From contig JBBPUQ010000001.1 of assembly GCA_038501195.1 (NCBI GenBank), positions 1,550,001 through 1,614,000 on the forward strand: DNA of 64,000 bases. The letters are read 5' to 3'. The DNA is from Nemania diffusa. Lineage: Eukaryota > Ascomycota > Sordariomycetes > Xylariales > Xylariaceae. The first letter of the stretch is position 1, and each line of letters starts with the position of its first letter. Positions 1 through 14,506 of this stretch are shown piece after piece. The notes under the pieces are model-generated. The model did not search any database and was not told where the DNA came from. It saw only the letters and a list, made by a program, of their open reading frames with translations. The position numbers were made by a program, and so were the translations under genes.

Positions 1-3000
1 AAAGCAGCTTAGCTTTTTATTCGTTATATATTTTTTTAGCTTATATTTATTCTGTAAGTATTTTTTGATATAGTAGTATAAGTATTGTTGTTAGTTATAA
101 AATAACAAGTTAGCATTTAAGTAATATTTTAACAATTGTAACTTTATGTAGTTTTTTCAGCATAGATAGCTAACAGAGGAAATATTTTCAAGTATTAAAA
201 TAAAGCACTAGTTTTATACGCTAGCTTTTCTATATTTAATAATGCAGTAGCTAATACTTAAATGAAGTAATAAAAGCATAAATGTTAAAAATGCAAAAAA
301 GATAACGTTGTAAAAGTATACAGTAATATAAATACAATATTTATTGTTTATAAACAAACATAAATATTGTAAACAAACTTATTAATAAATTCTTTAGGAC
401 TTAATTTATAGAATTTTATAAATATAATAAAACAAGCTATATATAACATGTTTGGATTTTTATAAAAAAGAGCAGCTAACAGCTAATAGTTTATTATTAA
501 CTAGTATTAAAAATGGTATAAAAACATATAATCAATAAGTTATTGCTAGCTAAACAAAAAACTTAAAATCGGCTTTTTTTTATATTTTAAGACTTAATTA
601 TTAACGATCAAAAGCTAAAATAACCTAAAGCTAATAAAATAATATTAGCGACCTGTTTCTTGGAACAAAAACTTTGTTTTTTATAGCAAGATATTAAATG
701 TTGTTTTTTTTCTACGTTTTAATTCTAGCTCGCTAGTTGCATATGCAGCTATTATATTTAAATATGCAAGTGCTAGTTTATATTTTTAGATTAAATAGTA
801 TACTAAGTGCTAAGCTTGTATTACTTCTTTTTAGCTGTTTTTTAAATATAATACAATAATTTTTTTTATATGTATAAACATTCGATTAAACTATAGCAGT
901 AGCTAGCTAAAATCAATATAGTTATAAATTTTTTGCGCTACTTTTAATAAAATAGAAATTTTTTTTTTCTAGTTTTTATGTTTATATGTTTATATTGCTT
1001 ATATAATATAAGCATTAACAAATAAAAGTTTAATATACTTTTTTATAATAAAAAATAAAGTATTAAATAGCTATAGCTATTTATACAGCTTTTTTATAGC
1101 TTTTTTATATTTACTTAGTTTGTATATAGTAGCGCTAATATATAAAAAAGTTTTCGAGTTTAACTAAAAAAAATGTAGCAAGATCTTTTAAGCGTTAATA
1201 AATTAGCTTGCAAAACAATATACAATTGCTTGCATAAATCTAAGTTTATTATATTTTAAAGCTTTTAGTATAAAAAAAAATTAACTAAAACTAAGTTAAT
1301 ATTAAATAAATTGTTATACTAAGTTTAATTTATTTTGTTGTATAAAGTCCCAATATTGAATTAAAGCTATTTCAATTGTATAAACGTTAGTTTTTGAATT
1401 ATTTGCAATTAAATATTATATAATTGTTTCAACTTAAAAAAGCAGCTAAAATATAGCTAAATAAGTAATTTGTACTTAGTATATACTTTTTTTAGCTTAG
1501 AAAAGTATATATTTAAATAGTGTTAAACTATTGCTGTTTTATAAAAAATAACTAATTAAATCTAGCGTAGTTTTTTTTTAGCTCAGCTTATTAAAATAAA
1601 ACATATTAAATAAAGCTTTAGCTGTAATATAAATATTGCTTTTTAACTAAATAGCTAAAAGTATATTTTTATCGATTAGTTGTTAAAATAAGTACTAAAG
1701 CAAAAAAAAGATTATTTCGATTTGCTAAATATAACTAAATTTATATATAAACTTTAGCTTATTATTTTAGTTCTTAAAACAAAAAACTTATTTACTAGTT
1801 TTTAAAGCTTTATGTTTTAATATAGCATAAAATATAGCTTTTATTGCTTTAAGCTTTTAAGCAAAAATTTGTAGCTAAGTTTGCAACTTATGCAACAAAT
1901 GTAAGTTTATTTAAATTAAGTTATAATTTATTTTTACAATATTAATTATGTTTAGTTTTTGTAACAATGTTTCAAAAGCTGATTAGTTTAGTATTAAAAA
2001 AGTATAATAAAAATTTGTTTTATATATTTTTTTATCTAAACTTTATATTTTAGCAGCTATTTTATAGCACTTAAACATACTTTTATAAATAAATTTTGCG
2101 CTAAAACAAAATAAAAAACAACTTATGTTTAATGTATTAAGATTTACTTTTTTTTAAAGCTTGTACAACTATTAGTTAAAACTAAAGTTTGATAAAAAAT
2201 TGTTTGTTTTTTTGAAAAAGTTTAATCGACTTTTTTTTAATACTAAGTTAAAAATGCAATTTAGAATAGCCCAATGTTATAAATTTCGATAAAAATTTAC
2301 AGTAGTATAGTATATACTAATAAGCGCTAATAGACCGCTATAAAAAACAGCTAATACAAATAGCTAGTATATTAACACATAAATAATTTAGGTTCGATTA
2401 TTTAATAAATAGTTTAAAATGTAAAAATATATAATTTTGTTATTATTTTTAAAAAAGTTAGCTATAGTTCGTTTAATCCTTTATTTTGTTTTAAATAAGT
2501 TAATTAAATTTAATAATATATCTAAGCTATTAAAAGTATTTATAAGCAAAACTTATATTTAGTAAAGTTAATATTATATAGTAGTTTAAATGTTAAAAGT
2601 TTGTTTTTTATTAAGTTAATACATCAAATATATTTTTTTAGCTAGTACAGTATAATAAAAATATATATAACATAAACTATAATAAATATAAAGATTAAAA
2701 ACTGCTGCAGTATTGCAATATTATTATTTAAGCTTTTTAAAGTATTTCGAATATAAAGTTATTTTATTTTAAAGTCTAAGCGCTGTTACTAGTTTAAAAA
2801 AACAAGCTATATAGTTATTTAATTAATTTATTTTTATGTTTAGCTATAAGATTTAAATAGAAATGTTTTTTATAAAAAACAAATAGCTGTACTAAATTTG
2901 AAATTAAAACTTAAACTGCTCAAAGGTCCTTTTTTTTAAAATTATACTTGTTAATTATATATGTTTGTTACTATCGAAAAAAAGACGTTATATTGTAAAA

Positions 3001-3698
3001 TATAGCAAAAGAAAAAAGTAGCAAGCTTTTTTGTAATATTTCAAAGATTAATATATTTGTTTAAAAACTATAGTACTAATAATACTTATATATTAATATA
3101 TGTAGTAACTTTTATACAATTCTATTAATTAATGATTTATTTTAGTACTTTAAGCCAAAGTTTTACTGTTACTTAGTTAAAAATAGTTTACTTTGTTTAA
3201 TTAATATACTTAATATATTACTTGAGTTAATATAGTATACTTAATATTAAATAGTAAGTATATTATATAAAATTATATCTTTAAATGTTTATAGCTTTTA
3301 TACTTTTTACTTTTTATAATTTTGTTTTAAAACGAAGTCGATTTTAAGTTTTTAATTATATAAAAAGCAAAAAAGCAAAACAGATCAGTATATATTACTG
3401 CAAGTTAGTGCGCTTTAAATTTTGAAACAAAATTGTTTTTAGTTTAGAAGCTGTAAAAAAAGCTGTAGAAAAAGCTGTAAAAGAAAGTACGAATTATTAT
3501 ATTACAATTTAATAAAGTTTTTTTAGTAGGTTATTTCAATTGTTTTAATTGTAGTAAAATTTATGTGAAGAAAATTTTGTGTATATTTTAATATTAGAAA
3601 AAAATATTAAAGCTAGAAGTTAAGTTATGTTAGGTTTGTTATTTGCGCTTTAGTTATTTATAAAGAATGTTTTATATATTATTTATAAAAAAATTTAA

Positions 3699-3745
3699 GC
3701 TTTTTTTAAAAAAGCTTTTTTTAAAAAAGCTTTTTTAAAAATTTA
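3699..3745. repeat. Three-copy 15-bp palindromic tandem repeat
   Basis: A unit made of GC, then a T run, then an A run recurs with GC dinucleotides at 3699, 3714 and 3729, an exact 15-bp spacing. Each unit is self-complementary around AAGCTT, so the array could form hairpins. No function is apparent. Confidence 0.6.
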
Positions 3746-4862
3746 TATTGTGCTTTAATTTTTATTTAAATAATTTATATAAATAATAAAGCAGGTTTTA
3801 AAAATAATTAAAAGTTTAAGTTATTAAAGCTGTAGTAGCTTATACAAATATAATTGTAGCTTAGTTAAACAATCTATTTATAATATATATAAAATAAGTA
3901 AAAATTGGAGCAAATCTAAGCTTTAGCTAAATACTTTTTTTAAAAAAGTTTAAATTTTTTTACAGATAATAAAATGTTTTCTACAAAAAATTTAGCTTAA
4001 ATAATAAATTGCAGTAGTAGCAGTAGCTATTATATAGCTTAATAAAGTAAAAAGTTTAATAAATGTAAAGTAATTAACATATTAAGTTTAGTGTTTCTTT
4101 TTTTTAATATAGACATATATGATTTATTTGTTTGAAATTTTGTTTTATTGTTAATTTTTTTTTTATTTTTTTTTAATTAATATATTTAGTATTTGACATT
4201 TTATATTGTGTACAGCTTTGTATTATAACAATAGCTTTTTTGTTATTTAACTGAGCTGTTTTTTAAAATCTTTAAGTTTTTGTAAATAAGTATTTTAAAC
4301 GAGCTAATTAGTAAAAGCTCTGCTTATAAGCTTTAAACTTTAATAGTAGTAAACTATATAAAGTGTTCAAAGTAATTAATATAAGTGTAAACTATATTAT
4401 TTACTTTTTGTGCTTTAAAAACTCAAATATATTTTAGGTTGTTAAAATCTTTATAACAGAAAAAAATACTTGATTGAAAGTAGCAAGTAGTTTCAAAATA
4501 TAAGTTAAAATAAATATTATGTGCTTTTTTTACAAAAAAACAAATATTAGTATTTTTTGAATTTTTAACTATAAGTTTATAGCAAAAAACTTTATTAGTT
4601 TTGTTTTTATTATAATAGAATTTTTTTTTAATAATATAGCTATAAACGCTTTTAAAAGTTGGGCATTTTATTATAGTATAATATTTTATTAATATTGTTA
4701 TAGTTTTTATTTATTAGTAGCTAAACTATAAATAAAACTAGTTTATTGAAATATATTTTTAATTTTTTAAATATTTATTATTAAATTTTTAAGTAAAACT
4801 TATATCGATATAATTTTCGAAAATCAGTATTATTAAGCAAAATATAAACAGCAAATATAAAG

Positions 4863-4990
4863 TTAGTCCGTTTTTTAATATTAGTAGTTTTTTTGATTTA
4901 GCGGCGTTTTTTATAACAGTATAAATATAATGTGCTAACTTTTTAACAAAGTTGCTTAACTTTTTAGTTTAAATAAAACAAGCGGACTAA
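4863..4990. mobile_element. Possible short terminal-inverted-repeat element (MITE-like)
   Basis: TTAGTCCG at 4863-4870 is matched by its reverse complement CGGACTAA at 4983-4990. Beyond this perfect 8 bp, similarity continues inward with T-rich sequence on one side and A-rich on the other, giving an imperfect inverted repeat of about 16 bp around a 128-bp body. The body holds a GCGGCG tract unusual for this region. It may be a degraded MITE. No clear target-site duplication is visible and a chance inverted repeat cannot be excluded. Confidence 0.25.
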
Positions 4991-6660
4991 TGCAGTATTG
5001 TTTAAAAAATATATACATTGGTTAAAGATTTTCTAGTTCGACTAAAAGCAATAGTAAAAATAAAACAAAAGATTTTAAAAAGTGGCTTATTTTTAGTATA
5101 TTATATAGATTTAATATATAGTAACATTATAGTTAACAATAACTATAAAGTATTTAGTATTATCGATTAAAAAAAAGTTTATATATTATTATAAAAGTTT
5201 GTTAAATATTTTTTATTTTTTAATATGCTTTTTAAAATTTTTAGTACTTTTAATAAATACAATATAAAAAAAGAGCTATTAAATATTAATACGAAATAGT
5301 ACTAGCATAATTAAAAAAAATATATAAAAATAGTATATATAGCTAAAAATAGCGATTATTAATTATTTAAAAGTTTTGCAGATTTAAAAAGTTAAAGCTT
5401 AGTTTATATAATTAAGTTTTTTAACTTTAGTAAGTTAAGCTTTTATAGCTAAGTTTTAAATCAATTTTATTGTTAAAACAAATAAACAAATTTTATATAG
5501 CAAGTCGGAGCTATGAGCTAATAAGCAACTAAAGCAACATAATTAACTAATTTGAGTAAAATTGTAATAAGTGGAGTATATAACTTTAAAAAGCGGGATT
5601 GCTACTTCTGTTTATTATTTTTAAAGCAGAAACTACAATGTTAGCTAAATTAAAAAAGCTTTGTTTTTTTAAATATTATTGAACGAAAAAAAAACAAATA
5701 TATATTTTAACATTGAATAATTTAGCAATAAAATTAAAAAATATTAAAGCTTAGCGGATTTAATAGTACTATTATAAAACTTTTTTTTATAAGTGTTAAT
5801 TAAAACATATAATAACTTAATTAATTTTATTTATTTATAGAATAAATATATATAAATAATATTTGTGTTTTTTTATTATAGATATTAAAAGCTATATATT
5901 AAAAGTAAATAATTATTATTGTTATTGTACAAAAGTTTTTTAAACTATTTTTTTAAGTACTATTTAACTCTTTTTTTAAATACTGTTTTATTTTAAGATA
6001 TAAAAAATAATATAAATAACATAATATTAAAACATATTATATAACTGATTTAACTAATAATATAGCTATTTAAGTAGTTTTAATTATTTAGATTTTTTTT
6101 TGTTAATTATATAAACAGTATTATATTTTTTTATTTATGTTAATAATTTTATTTTTTATAAAGTGAAACAGTATTTAAAAAGCTATTAATATAAAAACAG
6201 TTTTTTTTATTTGTAAATATTGAAATAGTTTTTTTAGTAGTTATATTCTTTAATATTAAACAGCAATAATTTAAAAGTACTATATTTTGTAAAAAATATT
6301 AAATATATATATATAATAGTATATAATAATTTTGATTATATGTAATATAAAATTTAATTTAAAAAAGTTTAAGTATTTTTATATATTTATATATTAATAT
6401 TAAAATATACTTTGTAGTTTTTATTAAAAGCTAAGTAAATATTTAAATAGTTAATATTTTTTATTAGTAAAACAAGTAAGCTTTTTGTATATATATAGTA
6501 TATAATTATTTATTTATTTAAAAAGTTTTGTTATTTTTTTTCTAAGTTATAAAAAGCTATATAAAAAATAAATCTTTTAATAAAATAAAACTAATTATTA
6601 TTTTATTAACTTTAAACTTTTATAATATTAAATATATTATTTTGGTTAAAATTTGCTTAA

Positions 6661-7800
6661 TAGTTTTTAAAAAAAAAAAGCTTGTACAAGTTATAAAACT
6701 TTGAAGTTAAAAAGCACATCGAAGTTTTTAAATTTGCGAGCTTTTTATATAGTACTATATATATGTTAAAACTTTTTATAAAGCTTGTGATTTTTGATTC
6801 TATAAGTACTTTTGACGTGTACTTTTGTTAACTAACTAATAATTTAAAAAGAATTTGTAACATTTTTAAAGTGTATATTAATAATTTCATTTTTGGATAC
6901 TTTTTTTAATATATTGTAAAACTTGGATAATATTTCTGTTTTTAGTATAGTGAACTAAATATGTGTTTTTTGTTTATAGTTTATTAATAGGCCAAAGGAT
7001 CAACAGTAAACTATTGGATTAATTTATATAAAGTTGTACTGCTTGTTTTAAAACTACAAGTAAACAGTAGTTAATGTAAAGTTATAAATATATTGTTCAA
7101 AAATCTATAAATTATGTTTGTTGAAACAAGTTGTAAACTTTAAATAATAGTACTTAATAAAAGCAGCTTGTTAATTTTTTTTTTATAATATATTTATTAT
7201 TTTAACATGTTATAAAATAATTATAAATATTTATATTGCTTTCAAATATATAAAAAGCTTCGAATTTGCAAACATATTTTTTTTACGCGATCTGTTTTTT
7301 CTGCTTTTGATAAAACTCCCAAATTTGCTTTAAATTATAAAAAAAATGAAAAATTTAAAAAAGAAAAGCAGCTTAATTAAAGTTAATTTCGAAATTGATA
7401 TTTTTTTTAATTTAGTATAATAGTATAAGCAGGATAGTTTATAACTTAGTAAATTAGCAGCTTTATATTTTATTTAGCTACTAGAATTTCTGAAATAAAG
7501 AGCTTTAACGAACTATTATTTTAATTAAATTTATTTTAACTGTTTATAGATGTAGTTTATAGTTTAAATTCAACTTAGCTTAGGAATAGTTAATTAATAT
7601 TGTTTAATTAAACATAAATAGCTTGCTGCATTATTAAAAAAAAAACATTGCCGGTATATTTTAATATAGTGTGTGAACTAGTTATTATGTTGTTAGAATT
7701 TGTGTGGGCTTGTATAGTCGTTATAATCGCTGATAGAAATGATATATTTTGTAGATTTTGCTTGCTAAAGTTGTTTTTGATATAGTTTGCTAGTTTAAAC
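6661..7800 (+). pseudogene. Possible RIP-ruined retrotransposon RT and RNase H (Copia-like)
   Basis: Read in the frame of position 6661, the + strand shows VYINNFIFG at 6871-6897. This fits a reverse-transcriptase VYVDDxxxxG active-site box in which both Asp codons became Asn by G to A change. About 44 codons upstream lies SFLYSTIY, which resembles the LWY segment of Ty1/Copia polymerases at the usual distance. In the same frame, tgg-gct-tgt at 7705-7713, gat-aga at 7732-7737 and FCLL with a following TAG (from TGG) recall an RNase H core of the DWAG...DRKSTSG type. Numerous in-frame stops show it is dead. The spacing from the Asp box to the RNase H-like segment (277 codons) is longer than I expect, so a different retroelement class or a chance match is possible. 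This part of the + strand also keeps G and loses C. Confidence 0.3.
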
Positions 7801-10800
7801 TTCTGTAGTTTAGATTAGTTTGAATCGATTTGCGCTATATTTTGTGTTTTTTTTAAAGTGTACTGTTTTTATAATAATAGAAATTTAAAAAAAGCAATAT
7901 ATAGCTTTTTTTAAACACATTTATTTAGTTCGCTATATTTGTTTTATATATATTTTTTGTTAACTTTATTATTAAAAAATTAGTAATAAGTAATATAACG
8001 GACTTATTTACTTAGTATTTAAGATTTAAAATAACAGCAGATAAAACATAAGTGTATATATTCAATGTTTTAATAAAATAAGTAAATTTAAAAAATATTA
8101 TATATAAAAAAACAAAATTTTATATATTCTGTAGTAATTTTGCAATTTAAACAATTTTAAAACAGGTTTAACTTTATAATTTTTGTAAAAACAGTAGAAT
8201 TTTTTGCTATTTTAATGTTTAGCTAGTAAACTGTTTGTTATTTTTGCAGTATTTATAGTATTTTTATTATTGTTGTTTAATGTAGTTATGTTTTAGTTGT
8301 TTAAAGTATTATTGTTTTTAGTTCTCGAATAGTATAATGTTTGTTTAAAGTGTCGAAAAAAGCGCTTTATTAATTGTTGATTTTTAAATATATTAAACTG
8401 TATTTTTTTGAAATAAGTTTTAAAGTTATTATCGCTAGTAAAAGTAGCTAAACAAGTGTATAAAAAACTTAAATTTAACATATTATTATAATATTATAAA
8501 GTATAAAAATAATAAAAAGTAAAAATATGTATAATTATTTAATGCTTATAATTTGATTTAATATTTAGTTAGTAGTTAATTAATTGGCTTTTATTTAATA
8601 TAGATATAATATAAAATATTATAACAATAGTTTATTAGCTAGTGTAAAAGCTAGTGTTATAGTATGTAGCATTTGTTTAAAAGCTAGGCTTTTTAAAAAG
8701 AAAAATTTTAAGCACTAGCTACTGTTTAAACTAGTAGTTTTTATAACTCAATTATTTTTGCTTCGCAGTAATAACAAATATAAAAAAATGCGACATTTGC
8801 AAAAGCTTAAGCTATATAGGCTTAAAAAAAGATGTTAAATGTATAATATATAACACTAGTTAATTTTTATATAAAAAAGCAGATTATTTTATATTAAATA
8901 TTGATTTAACAACTTTTATAAAGTATAAACTTATGTAGTATTAACAAAATATTTTATATTTAATAATATAATATTATTAAATATATTTAAAACTTATATA
9001 ATATGCTATATTTAAAATAGCTTTTAACTCTTTTAGAATTTGTTAAAAAAAGGTTTATAAAAAGTTATTGAAATTTTATAGTATGCTTTAAGAATTAAGC
9101 AAAAAATTCAAATAATAGCTTTTTATTTATTTCAAAAAACTAAAAAAAAAAGTATTAAATAAAATATAGTTAATAAGTTTTATATAATATAAAAAAGCTA
9201 AATTACACTTTAAATTATATTAAAATATTATTTAGTTTTAATATATAGCTTTAACTTTTTTTAGCTTTTTAGATACTTTTAAGCTTTGTTTTTATTCTTT
9301 TTTAATTTTACTTATATAAGATTATATTTAGCCAGAAAAGTTTTGGTTCGATTTAGCTAAAGCATACAAAAACACATTTGCACTAGTTAGTACATAGTTA
9401 GTAGTACATTTTTTGTATTGCAGCTTTAGCACAAAAGTGTAGCTACATAAAAAAAAACAGGCTTAAAAAAGTGTTTTAGCAAGTTTAAACAGTTAAAACA
9501 ATATTGCACTTACTATAGTTTTTAAATAGCTAAATATTATTTAAGCATAAAAATTTTAATAATTTAATGTATTATTTATAAACGTGTTATTTATAAGTTC
9601 TAGCAAATGTTTTAAAGCAGTTTTAAATGTTTATTTATGCTTTTTTAATATTTTGTAAAAAATTAACTTAAAAATTGTAATTACTAGCGATTATATAACT
9701 ACAATATATCTATTAAAACTTAATTGTTATATATTTATTTTTGTTAAAAAAACAATTTATTTTATTAAAAAAAAAAGCTAATATTATATTATATTATATA
9801 AACGTTTACTTCGATTATTTACAACTATTTCACTTTTTTTAGCAAATTAAAACGGTAGCATTTTTTATTACAAACACTACTTTTATAGCAAAGTATATAA
9901 TAAGCTAAGCACTTTTTGTTTTTATTTACTACTTATACTTTTAATAAATATACTATATAAAATATATATTTTATTTTTGTAATTAAATATTAACTTTAGT
10001 TATAAATACTATATATTAATTTACTATAGTTGTACTACTTTATAATATATTATAGCAAATAGTACAAAAGTTAAAAATACTATAAATATAAAAAAGTTCT
10101 TATTTATATTTATTGCAAACACTAGCTATTAAAAAAAGCACACATTATATAAATAAGCTATTATATATAATTAACTACACAGTATATATCTGTAAAATAT
10201 ATAGAAAATAAAACTTATACATTTATAGTAGTTATATACAGTAGTTTTAAATTTTTTAAAAATATTTTAATATCTGCTGCACTATAGCTGCATTAAATCG
10301 ATTATAATTTAGTTATTGCTAAATAAAAATGCTTTAACAAAAAATAAAACGGGCTTTTTTATAAAATACATAGTGTACTGTTGCTAGTAAGTTAGCTTAA
10401 GCTAACAAAAGCAGCAAAACATTTTATAGTATATAACTGCTTTTACTACTATTTCGCTAAAATTGTTATTGTTATTTCAACGGTTAAAATATATATAAGC
10501 ATAGATTAAACAGTTACAAATAAATTGTAACTAAAATCAAAAGCTATAGCTTCAAAGTATTTACAATATTTATTTAAAACGTACTTGCTTCTTTTTCAAA
10601 CTAGTTAAATAAGTTATATATAATAATATAGTATTATTGTAGTTTATTATTAATACTATATAGCTCTAAGTTTTTATATAAAGTTTGTTTTAATATTATA
10701 TATATATTTGAAATATTTTATTTTAACAATATATTACTTAACTTTTAACACTTTTTTTTATTATTAAACAGCTTTTATATTTTTTTTTTTTAATAATGCT

Positions 10801-13800
10801 TTTAGTGTTTTACTACTTGTTAGTTAAATAAAATTAATATTATATATTTAATAAACTAAATTATTATATATTAAATTAAATATTGTTAAATATAAAAAAA
10901 ATAAAAATATAGTTTAAACAGTAAAGTTATAAAAGTTTTTAAACAAGTAATTAAAAATAAAAGCAAAATATATTTGTTAAAATTGTTTAATTGTTTAGCT
11001 CTATAAGTTTTTTTATAATATTTAATATAAACTTATTTTTTTTGTTTTAAAGTAATTATTAAAATAGTAAACAATATTGTAGCTATTATATATTATAATT
11101 AAATTTATTTAGCGAAATATATATTAAAACAATTTATTTTTACTAAAACAGTTAATATGTTTTGTTTAAACTAATATGTTTAAGAATTTATACTTATTTA
11201 TACTAAGCTATTTTTAATTTAATTATAATTTAAACATTTGATAAGTTTTTTATTTGAACTAGTTAATATATAACTGTTGCATGTTATATACTTTTTGCTA
11301 GCTATTTGATTTATAATAAAAATAGATCAAACAATCGTTTTAAATAAAATGTTTGTTAAAAAGAGTTGAACATTATATCTGTGTTTATTGTTAAAAAAAG
11401 CTTGATTTTATATATTCGCTTATATAATATTAAGCTAAACTTTTAAAGCAAAATGTTTGTTTATTAAATCCATTTTTGTAAATTAATTATAACTTTTATT
11501 TCAGAACTAAGTATTTAAATACTATATAATATATAGAAACTATATAATAGAATAAAAAGTGAATTATATGTTTAATATAAGTCGCAAATTAAAAAAACGT
11601 TGTTATATTGTTGTAATAGTTTACTTTTTTTTTTTTTTATAAACTTTAGTTTAAAGTATATTATTAACAATATATTTATTAAACTTAATAATTTATTTCA
11701 ATGTAATTATAATATTATATTTTTAAAAAATAAAAACTTTAAATATTATATTCAAAAAAACAAAAAATATATAAGCTTTTTTAAAAAACTTATATAGTTT
11801 GCTTTTATATAGTTTAAACAATTATAATATTATTTACAAACTTAAAACATCGATAATATTGCTAGTAATAAATTTTATTAAAAGTATAAAAATATAAAAG
11901 AACGATTTTACTGTTTTAAATAAAGCTGTAACTTTATAGCTTTAAAGCTAAATCATTTATTGAAGTATTATATATAATATAAGCTAAGCATTTTTTTAAT
12001 TATACTTCGAAGTTTTTGTAAAATTAACTAAAGTTGCAAACATAAATCTTTATAACAAACTACTGTATATACGCTATAGTAAACTAACTTTAACAATTGG
12101 CTAGTTTTTTAACTATGTCAAACTATACATTAGTAATAGCAGCAATAATACAGTAAAAAATAAATACTTATTGAAAAAATGTAAAGAGTTATATAAAATT
12201 TGTAATGAACTATTAGTATTTAAAGCAACTAAAATTAAACTATTTTCGAAAAAAAAAAGAAAGTAAAAGTAAATAGTAATACTAATTAAAAATACAAATG
12301 TAGTTAATTTAGTTAGCTACGATTTGCTTTTTTTTTAGTTTAAATTATATATATTATTATATCAAAATACTGCTTTTTTACTTAATTTTATTATATTAAA
12401 TTATAACTTTTAAATTATTTTATTTATTAAATCAAATGTTTAAAAAAAACAGAACTCTAAGCTTATTAACAATATAACTATGCAACAGTTTAAAAAATCT
12501 ACTTATAAATCTTAATCGTTTTTTAAAAATGCAAGTTTTAAGTTATAAAAAGTAAAATATATTAAATTAAATAGTTATATTATATATTTTTATTTTGATT
12601 TTTATATATTAATTTAATATAAAAATATGCTTTTGTTTTTGAAATTTAGCTTTAAGTTCAAAAAAAACATGTTTATATTTCAGTTATATATTTGCAAAAA
12701 TGTTTAGTATATTAATATAGCTTTATAGTTAAAAATTAGTTTATTTATAAATTAAAGCGTTAAGTTTAATATTAATATAGTTATAAATATTATAAAATAA
12801 TTAATATATTTGTTATTAGTTTAGTAATAAATTACTAAATATATAAATATAAATATAAGTAGTTTTATAGTACTAAAAACAGTATATATAAACTTTAGTT
12901 TTATTGTTAATATTTTGAATTTTATTATATAATAAATAACAAAACAAAAAATAAAACTTGTTTTTTTTTTTTTATATAAAATGCTTTTTTGTTATAAATT
13001 AAAAGTTTGTTTTAATTTTATTACTTTGTAAATTTTTAACCTCGATTTTTAATTCTTAGAACTATTTATTTAAGATTATTAGCAGTAGAAAAATCTAATT
13101 GTTAAAAAAAAACATATTAAAAAAAACATTATTTTTTATAAAAGTAAAAATAATATAAGCATTAAAAAAAACTTTATTAAATATTAGTTTATATAATAAA
13201 ATGTAGAAAATAAAGCTAATTTATAAACTATTACTATTAAATATAAGTTTTTTATAATTGCAATTTGTATTTATAAGTAAAAACTTTGTATATTTTAACA
13301 AAAGTTCTATAAATTAATATTTTTCGTTGCTTTTTAAAGTAAGTAAACAATAGTTTTAAAAACTAATCTAGTACTTTATTTCGGAGCTTTTATTACATAA
13401 ATAAACTACAAAAATAAAAAAAGTTTTTAAATTGTTGCATAAAAAGCTATAAATATGTTTTAGTTTTTTATTATAAATTAAGCTATATTTAAAAGTAACT
13501 TTTTTGTAAAATGTTTTTTAAACATAATAAATATATTAGAAAAACTTAAATAAACATTGATTAAATACTGCATATTAAGTTTTATTAGGTTTAATATAAT
13601 AAACTTAAAAAAGTTAATATTATATAATGTTACAAACTGCTTTTTTTTGTTGTTTAGATTTTTAAAACACTTTTTAGTTACTAAATCTTTTAAATTGTAA
13701 TAACTATTTTTTTTGAAATATTTTTTAATATTTAGTGTAGCTGTAGCTATATATAATAATGTTTATTGTAAAATTAAAACGTATATTAGTAAATTATATT

Positions 13801-14290
13801 TATTAAGTTTTAACTTTTTTTGCAGAACTATTTAAAGTAGATTTATATTATTTAAGTGTTTTGTATTTTTTTAACTGCTTATTTCGTACTACGATTTAAA
13901 AAGTGAAATAATAAAACTACTTGCAAGTATGTTTATACTTAATAAAACTATTATCTAAGCATTATTTATATTTTTATTAAGTGTATATATTTATATAAAT
14001 AGTTTTATTATTTTACTTTTTAAGTTGCGGTATAAAAAAAGCAGTTAAAAAAATATATAAAAAATTCTGTTATATATATATTTAGTTATTTATCCAAAGA
14101 ACTATTAATTTTATTAAATATATTTTTTTTAAAATAAAGTTTTTGCTTTATTTTAAAAGTTTATTGTTTATAACTATTTTTGTTGCTATAATTTCTAAAC
14201 TTATTTCGATTTGTTATGTTAATAAATAGTATTTTTAAATATTACTAAATTATAAGCAAATAAATTTAGTTTTTATATAAGAATTTAAAA

Positions 14291-14506
14291 GTACTTTTTA
14301 AAAAAACAATTTTGCGTTTTTTAAAAAAATAATTTTATACTTTTTGAAAAAACAATTTTACACTTTTTGAAAGAACAATTCTGTATTTTTTAAAGAAATA
14401 ATTTTATATTTTTTAAAAAAACAATTTTGTACTTTTTGAAAAAACAATTTTATGCTTTTTGAAAAAACAATTCTGCACTTTTTTAAAGAAATAATTTTGC
14501 ACTTTT
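14291..14506. repeat. 23-bp minisatellite, about 9.4 copies
   Basis: Nine and a bit copies of a 23-bp unit of the form TACTTTTTGAAAAAACAATT plus three variable bases run head to tail. Differences between copies are nearly all transitions (C/T and G/A), such as TAC, CAC, TGC or TAT at the unit start and AACAA versus AATAA in the middle. A RIP-mutated tandem array would look like this. The unit length is not a multiple of three, so it does not encode a simple repeat protein. Confidence 0.85.

Noticed and set aside
8293..8481. 62-codon frame on the - strand in the AT block
   Set aside because: Rich in Asn, Lys, Phe and Leu as expected from AT-biased DNA; no motif recognised and no upstream context. 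Probably chance.
11600..11797. 65-codon frame on the + strand in the AT block
   Set aside because: Composition is Phe, Asn, Lys, Ile and Tyr from A/T codons only; no recognisable domain.
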